Origin: Candidatus Pantoea deserta
GTDB taxonomy: Bacteria; Pseudomonadota; Gammaproteobacteria; Enterobacterales; Enterobacteriaceae
Reading direction: 5' to 3'
Length of the DNA stretch: 64,000 nucleotides
Assembly: GCF_003813865.1 (NCBI RefSeq)
Contig: NZ_RMVG01000002.1
Coordinates: 310,001-374,000, forward strand
Below are positions 47,053-55,922 of the stretch, in pieces (the stretch's first letter is position 1; every line of letters begins with the position of its first letter). A program made the position numbers and the translations under genes. The notes under the pieces were generated by a model, which was given only the letters and a program-made list of their open reading frames with translations, did not search any database and was not told the origin of the DNA.

Positions 47053-47137
47053 TGGTGCGGGAGGCGAGACTTGAACTCGCACACCTTGCGGCGCCAGAAC
47101 CTAAATCTGGTGCGTCTACCAATTTCGCCACTCCCGC
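47053..47137 (-). tRNA. leuW: tRNA-Leu (anticodon UAG)
   Basis: 85 bases including CCA, with GCGGGAGTGGCGAAATTGG at the 5' end, anticodon loop around TTTAGGT and a long variable arm (GGCGCCGCAAGGTGT), as for class II tRNA-Leu. Confidence 0.97.
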
Positions 47138-47145
47138 AAAAAAGA

Positions 47146-47222
47146 TGGTGGCTACGACGGGATTTGAACCTGTGACCCCATCATTATGAGTGATGTGCTC
47201 TAACCAGCTGAGCTACGTAGCC
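47146..47222 (-). tRNA. metT: tRNA-Met (elongator, CAU), first gene of the operon
   Basis: 77 bases including CCA, with GGCTACGTAGCTCAG start and CTCATAA anticodon loop. The operon order metT-leuW-glnU-glnW-metU-glnV-glnX is that of E. coli. Confidence 0.97.
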
Positions 47223-47400
47223 ATCTTTTTTCGCGTAACCTTCATCGGCGTTGCGGGGCGCATTATGCGTATTGAGCTGTTGAGCGTCAACACATTTTTT
47301 GCCGATTTTCGCCCTGATGCGCCTGTTTGTCTGGCTTGTAACCAGGCTGATGAATAATTCGGCGAATTTTGATCGTAAGGGCATCAACGCTAAAACAAAA

Positions 47401-47421
47401 GGGCCTGACCAGGCCCTTTTT
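47401..47421. terminator. bidirectional terminator behind asnB
   Basis: GGGCCT, loop GACC, AGGCCC is followed by five T on the plus strand and by TTTTGTTTT on the minus strand, where it ends asnB 19 bases behind the stop. Confidence 0.85.
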
Positions 47422-47439
47422 CGTTATGACATCGCTGAC

Positions 47440-49107
47440 TTATTTATAAGCCGACTGATGGACGCCCACTGCGCGGCCAGACGGATCGTCCATGGATTTA
47501 AAGGCTTCGTCCCACTCAATGGCTTTGGCCGACGAACACGCCACTGACGGGCCGCCCGGCACACACTCGGCCGCGCTCGGCAGCGGGAACAGCTCTTCGA
47601 AGATCTCGCGATAGAGATAGGCTTCTTTCGACGCTGGCGTGTTATACGGGAAGCGGAAATGGGCCGTTGCCAGCTGCTGATCGCTGATCTGCTTCGCCGC
47701 CACCTCTTTCAGCGTATCAATCCAGCTGTAGCCGACGCCGTCAGAGAACTGCTCTTTCTGACGCCAGGCGACGCTTTCCGGCAGATAAGAGGAGAAGCAT
47801 TCACGCAGGATATGTTTTTCCATCTTGCCGTTGCTGCCGCACATCTTGTCCTGCGGGTTAATACGCATCGCCACATCGAGAAATTTCTTGTCGAGGAAAG
47901 GTACGCGCGCTTCGACGCCCCAGGCGGACATCGCCTTGTTGGCGCGGGCGCAGTCATACATATGCAGCGCCATCAGCTTGCGTACGTTCTCTTCATGAAA
48001 CTCTTTCGCGTTCGGCGCTTTGTGGAAGTAGAGGTAGCCGCCGAAGACTTCGTCCGCCCCTTCGCCAGAGAGCACCATCTTAATGCCCATCGCTTTGATT
48101 TTACGCGACATCAGGTACATCGGCGTGGAGGCGCGAATGGTGGTGACGTCGTAGGTTTCAATGTGATAGATCACATCGCGAATCGCATCCAGCCCTTCCT
48201 GCACGGTGAAGTGAATCTCATGGTGCACGGTGCCCAGATGATCCGCGACAGCTTTCGCAGCCTTCAGGTCGGGCGAGCCTTCCAGACCGACTGCAAAAGA
48301 GTGCAGCTGCGGCCACCAGGCGTCGCTCTTGTCCTGGTCCTCAACGCGCTTCGCGGCAAAGCGTTTGGTGACGGCGGAGATAATCGAAGAGTCCAGACCG
48401 CCAGAGAGCAGCACGCCATAGGGAACGTCTGACATCAGATGGCTTTTCACCGACTCTTCCAGCGCATGCTTCAGGCCCGCGGCATCGGTGGTGTTGTGCT
48501 CAACCGCTGCGTACTCCATCCAGTCGCGCTGCCAGTAACGGCGAATTTCGCCGTCGATGCTGGAAAGGTAGCTTCCCGGCGGAAACTCTTTGATTGAGCG
48601 ACATACTGGCACCAGCGCCTTCATCTCTGAGGCGACGTAGAGGTTGCCGTGTTCGTCGTTGCCCATATAGAGCGGAATAATGCCGATATGATCGCGGCCA
48701 ATCAGATACTGCTGCTTAACGCTGTCCCACAGGATAAAGGCAAACATGCCTTCGAGGTCGTCGAGAAAATCAACGCCTTTTTCCTGATAGAGCGCGAGGA
48801 TCACTTCGCAGTCGGAGCCGGTCTGGAACTGATAGCGATCGCTCAGCTCAGCGCGCAGCGCCTGATGGTTGTAAATTTCGCCGTTAACGGCCAGAACATG
48901 GGTGTGATCGGCGTTATACAGCGGCTGAGCGCCGTTGTTGACGTCGACAATTGACAGACGCTCATGGGCGAGGATGGCTTTATCATCCGCGTAAACGCCA
49001 GACCAGTCTGGTCCACGGTGACGCATCAGACGCGAACTCTCCAGCGCTTTTTTACGCAGTTCAACCGGATCGCTTTTCAGATCCAACACACCAAAAATAG
49101 AACACAT
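47440..49107 (-). CDS. asnB: asparagine synthetase B (glutamine-hydrolysing)
   Basis: A 555-residue enzyme making asparagine from aspartate, glutamine and ATP. The N-terminal nucleophile is Cys2 (MCSIFGVLDL), with LMRHRGPDWSG and AVNGEIYNH in the glutaminase domain; the synthetase domain has the PP-loop LLSGGLDSSIISA (about 232-244) and the LSGEGADEVFGGY motif (about 345-357). ATG at 49107 follows AGGAGTC and gives the required Cys2; the frame extends 37 codons further, which would bury the nucleophile. It is monocistronic. Confidence 0.97.
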   Translation of the reverse strand: MCSIFGVLDLKSDPVELRKKALESSRLMRHRGPDWSGVYADDKAILAHERLSIVDVNNGAQPLYNADHTHVLAVNGEIYNHQALRAELSDRYQFQTGSDCEVILALYQEKGVDFLDDLEGMFAFILWDSVKQQYLIGRDHIGIIPLYMGNDEHGNLYVASEMKALVPVCRSIKEFPPGSYLSSIDGEIRRYWQRDWMEYAAVEHNTTDAAGLKHALEESVKSHLMSDVPYGVLLSGGLDSSIISAVTKRFAAKRVEDQDKSDAWWPQLHSFAVGLEGSPDLKAAKAVADHLGTVHHEIHFTVQEGLDAIRDVIYHIETYDVTTIRASTPMYLMSRKIKAMGIKMVLSGEGADEVFGGYLYFHKAPNAKEFHEENVRKLMALHMYDCARANKAMSAWGVEARVPFLDKKFLDVAMRINPQDKMCGSNGKMEKHILRECFSSYLPESVAWRQKEQFSDGVGYSWIDTLKEVAAKQISDQQLATAHFRFPYNTPASKEAYLYREIFEELFPLPSAAECVPGGPSVACSSAKAIEWDEAFKSMDDPSGRAVGVHQSAYK

Positions 49108-49407
49108 ATTCTGACTCCTGAGCTCGCCTGTCGGCGATGTTATCGTTGCCTTGTCCGGCAGCCAGCGGCTGCGTGATGTATAAGAAAATGCGCTATTTCC
49201 ACTGTCCAATGCAAGCATATTCGCTTTTTACTGATAAAAAGGTTGTTGGTCAGGGCTTAAATTTGAATATTATCTAATTTAAATCGTATTTCATTGATGA
49301 ATCGTCAATGAACAGGCAAAAGCGGCGAAAAAAACAACAGCAAGAGAGAGGCGGCGGCGGAAAAGGTTTGCCGCCCAATCGCAGGCGGCGCAATACAGGG
49401 ATGCAAA
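49108..49407. other. region between nagD and asnB
   Basis: A 300-base stretch that must contain the asnB promoter. The middle is strongly AT-rich. It contains the inverted repeat at 49290-49312 (separate entry) and a GC-rich hairpin-prone trailer of nagD. No gene is seen. Confidence 0.4.
49290..49312. promoter_or_regulatory. perfect inverted repeat upstream of asnB
   Basis: TTCATTGA-TGAATCG-TCAATGAA has perfect 8-base arms and a 7-base spacer, 183 bases before the asnB start. It may be a regulator site; which protein binds is unknown. Confidence 0.4.
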
Positions 49408-50160
49408 TCAGAACAGATCGATGTCGGCGACAGAAGGGTAAATCCAGTCTGGCCGGAAAGGCATGGCGTCGATGTCGCTCAGCGTAGAGACGCCGGAGAG
49501 CACCAGAATCGTTTCCAGCCCCGCCTGAAATCCGGCAAGAATATCGGTTCGCAGATTATCACCCACGATAACGGTCTCTTCAGAGTGGGCCTGCATCTTA
49601 TTCAGCGCCGCGCGCATGATGTACGGGCTGGGTTTGCCGACATAGAAGGGACGACGGCCGGAAATTTTTTCAATACCGGCGCAGAGCGCGCCGCAGGCCG
49701 GAACAAAGCCGCGCGCATGGGTGTCGGGATTGGTGGCGATAAAGCGCGCGCCGCTGGCGACGAAAAAGGCCGCTTTATGCATCATCTCCCAGTTAAAGGA
49801 GCGCGTCTCGCCGACGATAACGAAATCCGGATTGACGTCGGTAATGGTAAAGCCCGCTTTATACAGCTCATGGATAAGCGCGCCTTCACCAATGACATAG
49901 GCTTTCTTGCCCTCCTGGCGACGCAGGAAGTCGGCGGTCGCCATTGCCGAGGTGTAAAACACCGAGTCAGGCACCTCAACGCCCGCGTTGGCAAAGCGGT
50001 TGGCCAGATCCTGCGCCGTCTGCGACGGGTAGTTGGTCAGCACCACCAGCGGCATCTCTTTTTGCAAAATGCGCTGTAAAAACTCCTGCGCGCCGGGTAC
50101 GGCGGTGTTGTCATGCATTAACACGCCGTCAATATCGCAAATTACGCTTTTTATCGTCAT
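49408..50160 (-). CDS. nagD: HAD-IIA phosphatase NagD (UMP phosphatase)
   Basis: A 250-residue HAD phosphatase: motif I CDIDGVLMHDN (Asp about 9-11), motif II VVLTNYPSQT (about 38-47), motif III Lys in YVGKPSPYIM (about 176), motif IV VIVGDNLRTDILAG (about 198-211). E. coli NagD prefers UMP and other nucleoside monophosphates. It is the last gene of nagBACD, 20 bases behind nagC. Confidence 0.95.
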   Translation of the reverse strand: MTIKSVICDIDGVLMHDNTAVPGAQEFLQRILQKEMPLVVLTNYPSQTAQDLANRFANAGVEVPDSVFYTSAMATADFLRRQEGKKAYVIGEGALIHELYKAGFTITDVNPDFVIVGETRSFNWEMMHKAAFFVASGARFIATNPDTHARGFVPACGALCAGIEKISGRRPFYVGKPSPYIMRAALNKMQAHSEETVIVGDNLRTDILAGFQAGLETILVLSGVSTLSDIDAMPFRPDWIYPSVADIDLF

Positions 50161-50180
50161 AGGTTCAGTCCGGGTCGCGT

Positions 50181-51401
50181 TTATTCTTCCAGTAAATGTT
50201 GCAGCAGAATGCCGTTAAGCATGGCACGTTTTGCCAGCGCAAACGCACCGATTGCGGAACGATGATCGAGTTCAGAACGTACCACCGGCAAATTTTTGCG
50301 GAAGGCGTTGAGCGCCTGGGTGTTGATGCAGCCCTCAATCGCCGGGAGAAGCACCTTCTCAGCCTCGGTAATTTCGCCTGCCAGCACGATTTTTTGCGGA
50401 TTGAACAGGTTAATCGCGATCGCCACGGCCTTGCCAAGATAGCGCCCGACATATTCGATAACCTCGCACGCCAGCGCATCGCCCTGATTCGCCGCTTTGC
50501 AAATCTGCCCGATTTGACAGGCATCCTGCGTCAGCAGGCTGGGATAACCCTGGCTAAGCAGGTGGCGGACGCGGTTTTCAATCGCGCCGTTGGCGGCGAT
50601 GGTTTCCAGACAGCCAAAGTTGCCGCAGTGGCAGCGTTCGCCGAGCGGATCGACCTGAATATGTCCAATTTCGCCCACGTTGCCATTGCTGCCGAGAAAA
50701 ATGTGGCCGTTAGCGATAATGCCTGCGCCTGTTCCGCGATGCAGTCGCACCAGGATCGAGTCGGCGCAGTCGCGGCTCGCACCAAAATAGTGCTCTGCCA
50801 GCGCCAGGCTGCGAATATCATGGCCCACAAAGCTGGTGACGTTAAAGCGTTGTTTCAGAACGGCCACCAGCGGCCAGTGGCTGACGGCAATGTGCGGCAT
50901 ATAGCGGATGACGCCGTTTATCGGGTCGACCAGACCGGGCAGGATCACCGAAATAGCGATCAGTTCCCGGATCTTACGCTGATGGGCGGCGATAAAGCTG
51001 CCGATCGCCGAAAACAGGGCGTGCTCCAGCGTCTCCTGGGTGCGCTCCGGCAGCGCATAGTCTTCCTGCGCCAGCGATTTGCCGCTGAGATCGAACAGCG
51101 TCAGCGTCGCGTCATTACGCCCAAGGCGCACGCCGATAGTATGGAAATTGCGGGTTTCGGTAACGATGGAAATGGCGCGGCGACCGCCGGTAGAAGCCTG
51201 TTGGTCTACCTCTTTGATCAAACCGCGCTCAATCAACTGACGAGTAATCTTGGTGACGCTGGCGGGCGCAAGCTGGCTAAGTTCGGCAATCTGTATCCGC
51301 GAAATAGGGCCTTGCTGATCGATTAGCCGGTAAACGGCTGCGCTGTTGAGTTGCTTGACAAGATCGACATTTCCTATTTGTGTCTGGCCGCCAGTGGTCA
51401 T
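50181..51401 (-). CDS. nagC: N-acetylglucosamine repressor NagC (ROK family)
   Basis: A 406-residue transcription factor: N-terminal winged helix (about 15-75, ISRIQIAELSQLAPASVTKITRQLIERG) and ROK sugar-kinase-like domain with the zinc motif CHCGNFGCLE (about 247-256). It represses nag genes and is released by GlcNAc-6-phosphate. Candidate operators lie between nagB and nagE. It is co-transcribed with nagA (seven-base gap). Confidence 0.96.
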   Translation of the reverse strand: MTTGGQTQIGNVDLVKQLNSAAVYRLIDQQGPISRIQIAELSQLAPASVTKITRQLIERGLIKEVDQQASTGGRRAISIVTETRNFHTIGVRLGRNDATLTLFDLSGKSLAQEDYALPERTQETLEHALFSAIGSFIAAHQRKIRELIAISVILPGLVDPINGVIRYMPHIAVSHWPLVAVLKQRFNVTSFVGHDIRSLALAEHYFGASRDCADSILVRLHRGTGAGIIANGHIFLGSNGNVGEIGHIQVDPLGERCHCGNFGCLETIAANGAIENRVRHLLSQGYPSLLTQDACQIGQICKAANQGDALACEVIEYVGRYLGKAVAIAINLFNPQKIVLAGEITEAEKVLLPAIEGCINTQALNAFRKNLPVVRSELDHRSAIGAFALAKRAMLNGILLQHLLEE

Positions 51402-51408
51402 TCAGTGC

Positions 51409-52557
51409 TTACTCGCTCAGGACGTCGTCTCCGTTGACAAACGTCTTAATAATAGTGAAATCATGCGTAAAAACGGTCAGGTTGGCGACTTTTCCTGCTT
51501 CGACAGTGCCTAACTGCTTATCCATGCCCATAGCCTGCGCCGGATAAAGCGTCGCCATACGCAGCGCCTCATCCAGCGCGATGCCGGCATGTTCAACGGC
51601 GTTGCGTACCGATTCAATCATGGTGATAGCCGAACCGCTCAGCGTACCCTTCTCATCCACGCACAGGCCATTGCGATAGTATATTGTTTTACCAGCGAAA
51701 ATAAATTTATCAATCGCCGCACCGGCAGGGGCGGTGGCGTCGGTAACCAGCACCAGCTTATTACCTTTGATACGTTTCGCGTTGCGCACGTTAGCGTAGT
51801 GGACGTGTAAACCATCCGCAATAATGCCGCAGTATACATCAGGCGAATCAAACAGCGCACCGATCAGGCCGGGTTCGCGTCCGGCGAAGGCAGGCATCGC
51901 GTTATAAAGATGGGTCGCAAAGGTCACGCCGGCGCGGAAGCCCGCTTTGGCTTCGTCATAGGTGGCGTTGGAGTGACCCGCCGAGACAATAATGCCCGCC
52001 TGGGTCAGCTGGCGGATAACCTCTTCCCCCGCGTTTTCCGGCGCCAGCGTGATTTTGGTAATCACGTCGGCATTGTCGCACAGGTAGCGCACCAGCGCCG
52101 GATCGGGCAGGCGAATCAGATCGGGATTATGGGTGCCTTTTTTGGCTTTATTCAGCCATGGCCCTTCCAGATGCAGGCCGAGCGCCTGATTCTGATGCTT
52201 AAGCTTATAGGCGCGCATGGTCTCAATGGCGCGCTTCATCAGCTCGTCGCTGCTGGTGATCAAGGTGGGCAGAAAGCTGGTGCAGCCCGATTTTTCGTTG
52301 GCGCGCTGCATAATCTCCAGCGTCTCGACGCTCAGCGCATCGATGTCGTCGTTGAACTGCACGCCGCCGCAGCCGTTGAGCTGTAGATCGATAAAGCCGG
52401 GAGCAATCAGCGCGCCAGCCACGTCGCGTAGCGCCATATCAGCAGGCAGCGCATCGCGTGGACAGACGCGCGCGATTAGCCCATCGGCGATAACCACCGC
52501 GTGGTTATCCAGAATCTCGTGGCCCGTATAAATGCGGCCGTTTACTAATGCGTACAT
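51409..52557 (-). CDS. nagA: N-acetylglucosamine-6-phosphate deacetylase NagA
   Basis: A 382-residue amidohydrolase forming glucosamine-6-phosphate. It has [18 protein letters not shown] (about 54-71), the metal-binding Glu in [14 protein letters not shown] (about 128-141), His in [12 protein letters not shown] (about 193) and ATHLYNAM (about 215), and the catalytic Asp in [10 protein letters not shown] (about 272). CGGGAG lies before the start. It is the second gene of nagBACD. Confidence 0.96.
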   Translation of the reverse strand: MYALVNGRIYTGHEILDNHAVVIADGLIARVCPRDALPADMALRDVAGALIAPGFIDLQLNGCGGVQFNDDIDALSVETLEIMQRANEKSGCTSFLPTLITSSDELMKRAIETMRAYKLKHQNQALGLHLEGPWLNKAKKGTHNPDLIRLPDPALVRYLCDNADVITKITLAPENAGEEVIRQLTQAGIIVSAGHSNATYDEAKAGFRAGVTFATHLYNAMPAFAGREPGLIGALFDSPDVYCGIIADGLHVHYANVRNAKRIKGNKLVLVTDATAPAGAAIDKFIFAGKTIYYRNGLCVDEKGTLSGSAITMIESVRNAVEHAGIALDEALRMATLYPAQAMGMDKQLGTVEAGKVANLTVFTHDFTIIKTFVNGDDVLSE

Positions 52558-52614
52558 GGTATTTCTCCCGGCTAAGCCCGCCCGAACGGCACGGCGGGCG
52601 CTTACAACATCGTC

Positions 52615-53415
52615 TTAGACGCCTTGCATATTTTCCGCTTCCATTTCGCGGAAATATTTAACGGTTTTCACTTTCAGTTCCATGGTGGCTGGCTCGTCGC
52701 ACACCACGACCGATTTGGCATGCAGCTGGAGGCAGCTAATGGTCCACATATGGTTGACGTTGCCCTCAACCGCAGCCTGCAACGCCTGGGCTTTTACATG
52801 CCCGGTCACCAGGATCATCACCTCTTCGGCATCCAGTAGCGTCCCCACACCCACCGTCAACGCGTATTTCGGCACCTGATCCACATCGCCGTTAAAGAAG
52901 CGTGAGTTGGCTACGCGCGTGTCGTGCGTCAGGGTTTTAATGCGGGTACGGGAGGCCAGAGAAGAGGCCGGCTCGTTAAACGCGATGTGTCCATCGTTAC
53001 CCACGCCGCCCATAAACAGGTGAATTTTTCCCAGCGCGCGAATCTTTTCTTCATACTGGCGACATTCTGCGTCAATATCGGCGGCATTACCATTCAGCAG
53101 GTTGATGTTTTCTGGTTGAATATCAACATGATCAAAAAAGTTGCGATACATAAAGCTATGGTAGCTTTCCGGATGCTCTTTCGGCAGGCCGACATATTCA
53201 TCCATGTTGAAGGTCACCACATGCTTAAAGCTAACCTGGCCCGCTTTATGCATCTCAATCAGGTGCTTGTAAGCTTCCAGCGGCGTACCGCCGGTCGGCA
53301 AACCTAAAACAAAGGGACGATCCGCTGTCGGATTAAACGCGTTGATGCGGTTGACGATATGGCGAGCGGCCCATTTGCCGACCTGGCCCGGTGTTGCCAA
53401 AGGAATAAGTCGCAT
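52615..53415 (-). CDS. nagB: glucosamine-6-phosphate deaminase NagB
   Basis: A 266-residue hexameric enzyme converting GlcN6P to fructose-6-phosphate and ammonia. Active-site segments are [13 protein letters not shown] (about 39-51), [21 protein letters not shown] (Asp72 region), [18 protein letters not shown] (about 136-153) and SRTRIKTL. It starts [20 protein letters not shown] like E. coli NagB. It heads nagBACD, divergent from nagE. Confidence 0.97.
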   Translation of the reverse strand: MRLIPLATPGQVGKWAARHIVNRINAFNPTADRPFVLGLPTGGTPLEAYKHLIEMHKAGQVSFKHVVTFNMDEYVGLPKEHPESYHSFMYRNFFDHVDIQPENINLLNGNAADIDAECRQYEEKIRALGKIHLFMGGVGNDGHIAFNEPASSLASRTRIKTLTHDTRVANSRFFNGDVDQVPKYALTVGVGTLLDAEEVMILVTGHVKAQALQAAVEGNVNHMWTISCLQLHAKSVVVCDEPATMELKVKTVKYFREMEAENMQGV

Positions 53416-53497
53416 GTTTCACCTCATTCTGAGAAAAGAAAAGGGTGATGCAGAGAGTAACAGGTTCGCGCTCAATGGCGAACGCACTGCATCGTGA

Positions 53498-53516
53498 TAT
53501 TTTTCATCTTAAAATA
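53498..53516. promoter_or_regulatory. candidate NagC operator on the nagB side
   Basis: TATTTT-TCATCTT-AAAATA has perfect 6-base AT arms. Its centre lies 94 bases, about nine helical turns, from the centre of the nagE-side site, as expected for a repression loop. It is a weaker match than the other site. Confidence 0.4.
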
Positions 53517-53562
53517 AGTTGCGAGCAATCACCATATGCCTCGGCTTTAAATCATGGTTTTT

Positions 53563-53578
53563 GGTGATAATTATCACA
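53563..53578. promoter_or_regulatory. candidate CRP site between nagB and nagE
   Basis: GGTGA-TAATTA-TCACA matches TGTGA-N6-TCACA at 9 of 10 positions. It lies between the two NagC-like sites, as does the CRP site in E. coli. Confidence 0.65.
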
Positions 53579-53590
53579 TATAAGACGGTT

Positions 53591-53611
53591 TTAATTTGCG
53601 AGGCGAATTAA
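53591..53611. promoter_or_regulatory. candidate NagC operator on the nagE side
   Basis: TTAATTTGC-GAG-GCGAATTAA is a palindrome with 8 of 9 arm positions paired and the TTAATT/AATTAA edges typical of NagC boxes. Confidence 0.65.
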
Positions 53612-53726
53612 TTTATCAGTACACTGCGCAAGGTGAAGTGTAGTGGCAATCAAACCCCTGCGGCTGATAAAAAATAAGGAAGCGGCGGCGGGGCGACAAG
53701 TCAGTTTTATAGGGGGAAAAGGGCAA

Positions 53727-55760
53727 ATGTTAGGTTACTTACAGAAGGTTGGCCGCGCGCTAATGGTGCCGGTAGCGGTGCTGCCGGCGGCAGCGATATT
53801 AATGGGGGTTGGCTACTTTATCGATCCCGATGCCTGGGGCGCAGGCAACGCCTTCGCTGCGCTGCTGCTCAAGTCGGGCGCGGCGATCATTGAAAATATG
53901 TCGGTGCTGTTCGCTATCGGCGTAGCCTATGGACTCTCCAAAGATAAAGACGGCGCGGCAGCGCTGACCGGCTTTGTCGGATTCCTGGTTGTCACTACTC
54001 TCTGTTCGCCCGCCGCCGTCGCGATGATTCAAAAGATTCCGGCCGATCAGGTGCCCGCCGCGTTCAGCAAAATCAACAACCAGTTTGTCGGCATCATGGT
54101 CGGTATTCTGTCGGCGGAGGTGTATAACCGCTTCAGCCACGTCGAACTGCCAAAGGCGCTCTCCTTCTTTAGCGGGCGGCGTCTGGTGCCGATCCTTGTC
54201 TCCTTCCTGATGATTTTTGTCGCCTTTATTCTGATGTATATCTGGCCGATGATTTTCAACGGCCTGGTTAACTTCGGCGAACATATTCAGAAACTGGGTT
54301 CCGTCGGCGCTGGCGTTTACGCCTTCTTTAACCGCCTGCTGATTCCGGTAGGACTGCATCATGCGCTTAACTCGGTGTTCTGGTTTAACGTGGCCGGCAT
54401 TAACGATATTCCGAATTTCCTCGGCGGCGCGCAGTCTATCGCCAACGGCACCGGCATTGTCGGCATCACCGGTCGCTATCAGGCGGGCTTTTTCCCGATT
54501 ATGATGTTTGGCCTGCCTGGCGCGGCGCTGGCGATTTACCATTGCGCGCGTCCGGAAAACCGCGCCAAAGTCGGCGGTATTATGCTGGCGGCGGCCTTTG
54601 CGGCCTTCTTCACCGGCATTACCGAGCCGCTGGAGTTCTCCTTTATGTTTGTGGCGCCGGTGCTGTATGTGATTCATGCTGTGCTGACCGGTATCTCAGT
54701 GTTTATCGCGGCCAGCATGCACTGGATGTCGGGATTCGGCTTTAGCGCCGGGCTGGTGGATATGGCGCTGTCGAGCCGCAACCCGCTGGCGACGCACTGG
54801 TGGATGCTGATCCCGCAGGGCATCGTGTTCTTTGCGATCTACTATGTGGTGTTCCGCTTTACCATTAAGAAATTCAACCTGATGACGCCGGGCCGCGAGC
54901 TGGCGGTGGCAGGCGATGAAAGCGACGGCTATGACGTCAACGTGGATAAAACCGGCGACGGCGAAAGCGAAACCGAATCGCTGGCGCGCCGCTATATCGG
55001 CGCGGTGGGCGGCTCGGATAACCTGACCGGCATCGACGCCTGCATCACCCGTCTGCGTCTCAACGTCAAAGATTCCGCGCAGGTAAACGAGTCCGTTGCT
55101 AAACGTCTGGGCGCTTCTGGCGTTATTCGCCTCAATAAGCAGAGCGTGCAGGTGATTGTAGGAACTCAGGCGGAAAGCATCGCGTCTGCGATGAAGCGCG
55201 TGCTGACCAAAGGGCCGGTCGCCTCGGCGGGCGGCGCGACAGCGGCAACTGCCCCTGCGGCAGCGGTAAAACCGCAGGCGATACGCAACAGCGAAACTAA
55301 GGTGATCGCCACCCTGGTGGCGCCAGTGAGCGGAGAGATAGTGGCGCTGGAAAGCGTTCCTGACGAGGCCTTTGCCAGCGGAGCCGTTGGCGATGGTCTG
55401 GCGATCAAACCAACCGGTAAAACGGTGGTCGCGCCGGCAGACGGTACGGTAGTGAAAATTTTCGACACCAACCATGCTTTCTGCCTGGAAACCCGCGACG
55501 GCGTCGAAGTAGTGGTGCATATGGGGCTGGATACCGTGGCGCTGGGCGGCAAAGGCTTTACCCGTCAGGTAGAAGAGGGCGCAACGGTAACGGCGGGTCA
55601 GCCGGTACTGGAGATGGACCTCGACTTCCTCAACGCCAGCGCGCGTTCGATGATTAGCCCTGTGGTGGTCAGCAACAGCGAGGATTTTGCCGGGCTGGCG
55701 CTGCTGGCCAGCGGTTCGGTTGTGGCCGGAGAAACCCTGCTGTATGAGGTAAAAGGCTAA
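53727..55760 (+). CDS. nagE: N-acetylglucosamine-specific PTS transporter EIICBA (NagE)
   Basis: A 677-residue three-domain PTS permease. EIIC spans about 1-375 (MLGYLQKVGRALMVPVAVLP, FFPIMMFGLPGAALAIYH, TGITEPLEFSFMF), EIIB has the phosphocysteine in GIDACITRLRLNV (about 440-455), and EIIA carries the phosphohistidine in VEVVVHMGLDTVAL (about 592-605). It imports and phosphorylates GlcNAc. It is about 29 residues longer than E. coli NagE, with extra residues in the first part of EIIC. ATG at 53727 has AAGGG upstream; the frame is open from a GTG at 53643, which has little support. Confidence 0.93.
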   Translation: MLGYLQKVGRALMVPVAVLPAAAILMGVGYFIDPDAWGAGNAFAALLLKSGAAIIENMSVLFAIGVAYGLSKDKDGAAALTGFVGFLVVTTLCSPAAVAMIQKIPADQVPAAFSKINNQFVGIMVGILSAEVYNRFSHVELPKALSFFSGRRLVPILVSFLMIFVAFILMYIWPMIFNGLVNFGEHIQKLGSVGAGVYAFFNRLLIPVGLHHALNSVFWFNVAGINDIPNFLGGAQSIANGTGIVGITGRYQAGFFPIMMFGLPGAALAIYHCARPENRAKVGGIMLAAAFAAFFTGITEPLEFSFMFVAPVLYVIHAVLTGISVFIAASMHWMSGFGFSAGLVDMALSSRNPLATHWWMLIPQGIVFFAIYYVVFRFTIKKFNLMTPGRELAVAGDESDGYDVNVDKTGDGESETESLARRYIGAVGGSDNLTGIDACITRLRLNVKDSAQVNESVAKRLGASGVIRLNKQSVQVIVGTQAESIASAMKRVLTKGPVASAGGATAATAPAAAVKPQAIRNSETKVIATLVAPVSGEIVALESVPDEAFASGAVGDGLAIKPTGKTVVAPADGTVVKIFDTNHAFCLETRDGVEVVVHMGLDTVALGGKGFTRQVEEGATVTAGQPVLEMDLDFLNASARSMISPVVVSNSEDFAGLALLASGSVVAGETLLYEVKG

Positions 55761-55791
55761 GCCCTTACCCGTAGTGACGGAAAAAAAAGCA

Positions 55792-55816
55792 GGCAGGAAG
55801 CGATTCCTGCCTTTTT
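55792..55816 (+). terminator. intrinsic terminator of nagE
   Basis: GGCAGGAA, loop GCGA, TTCCTGCC is followed by five T; an A tract precedes the stem. Confidence 0.9.
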
Positions 55817-55922
55817 CATTTTATCACCGCAACAAACCGGTTGTTTCCCTTCGACGCTTTGTGGATCATACTCCGTTACTTCGTGGTACAAATCACCCGC
55901 TATACGTATTGAGGATTGAGAG

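Noticed and set aside
46489..47189. Several open frames with the repeated GFEPRNAGIRIRCLTAWR-like sequence
   Set aside because: They are translations of the antisense strand of the tRNA genes, which explains their mutual similarity.
49108..49218. 37-codon N-terminal extension of asnB
   Set aside because: The glutaminase nucleophile must be residue 2 (Cys); only the ATG at 49107, with a good ribosome-binding site, satisfies this.
53563..53578. Reading the palindrome TGATAATTATCA as a Fur box
   Set aside because: It is shorter than the 7-1-7 Fur unit, and the CRP match (9 of 10) together with location between nagB and nagE explains it better.
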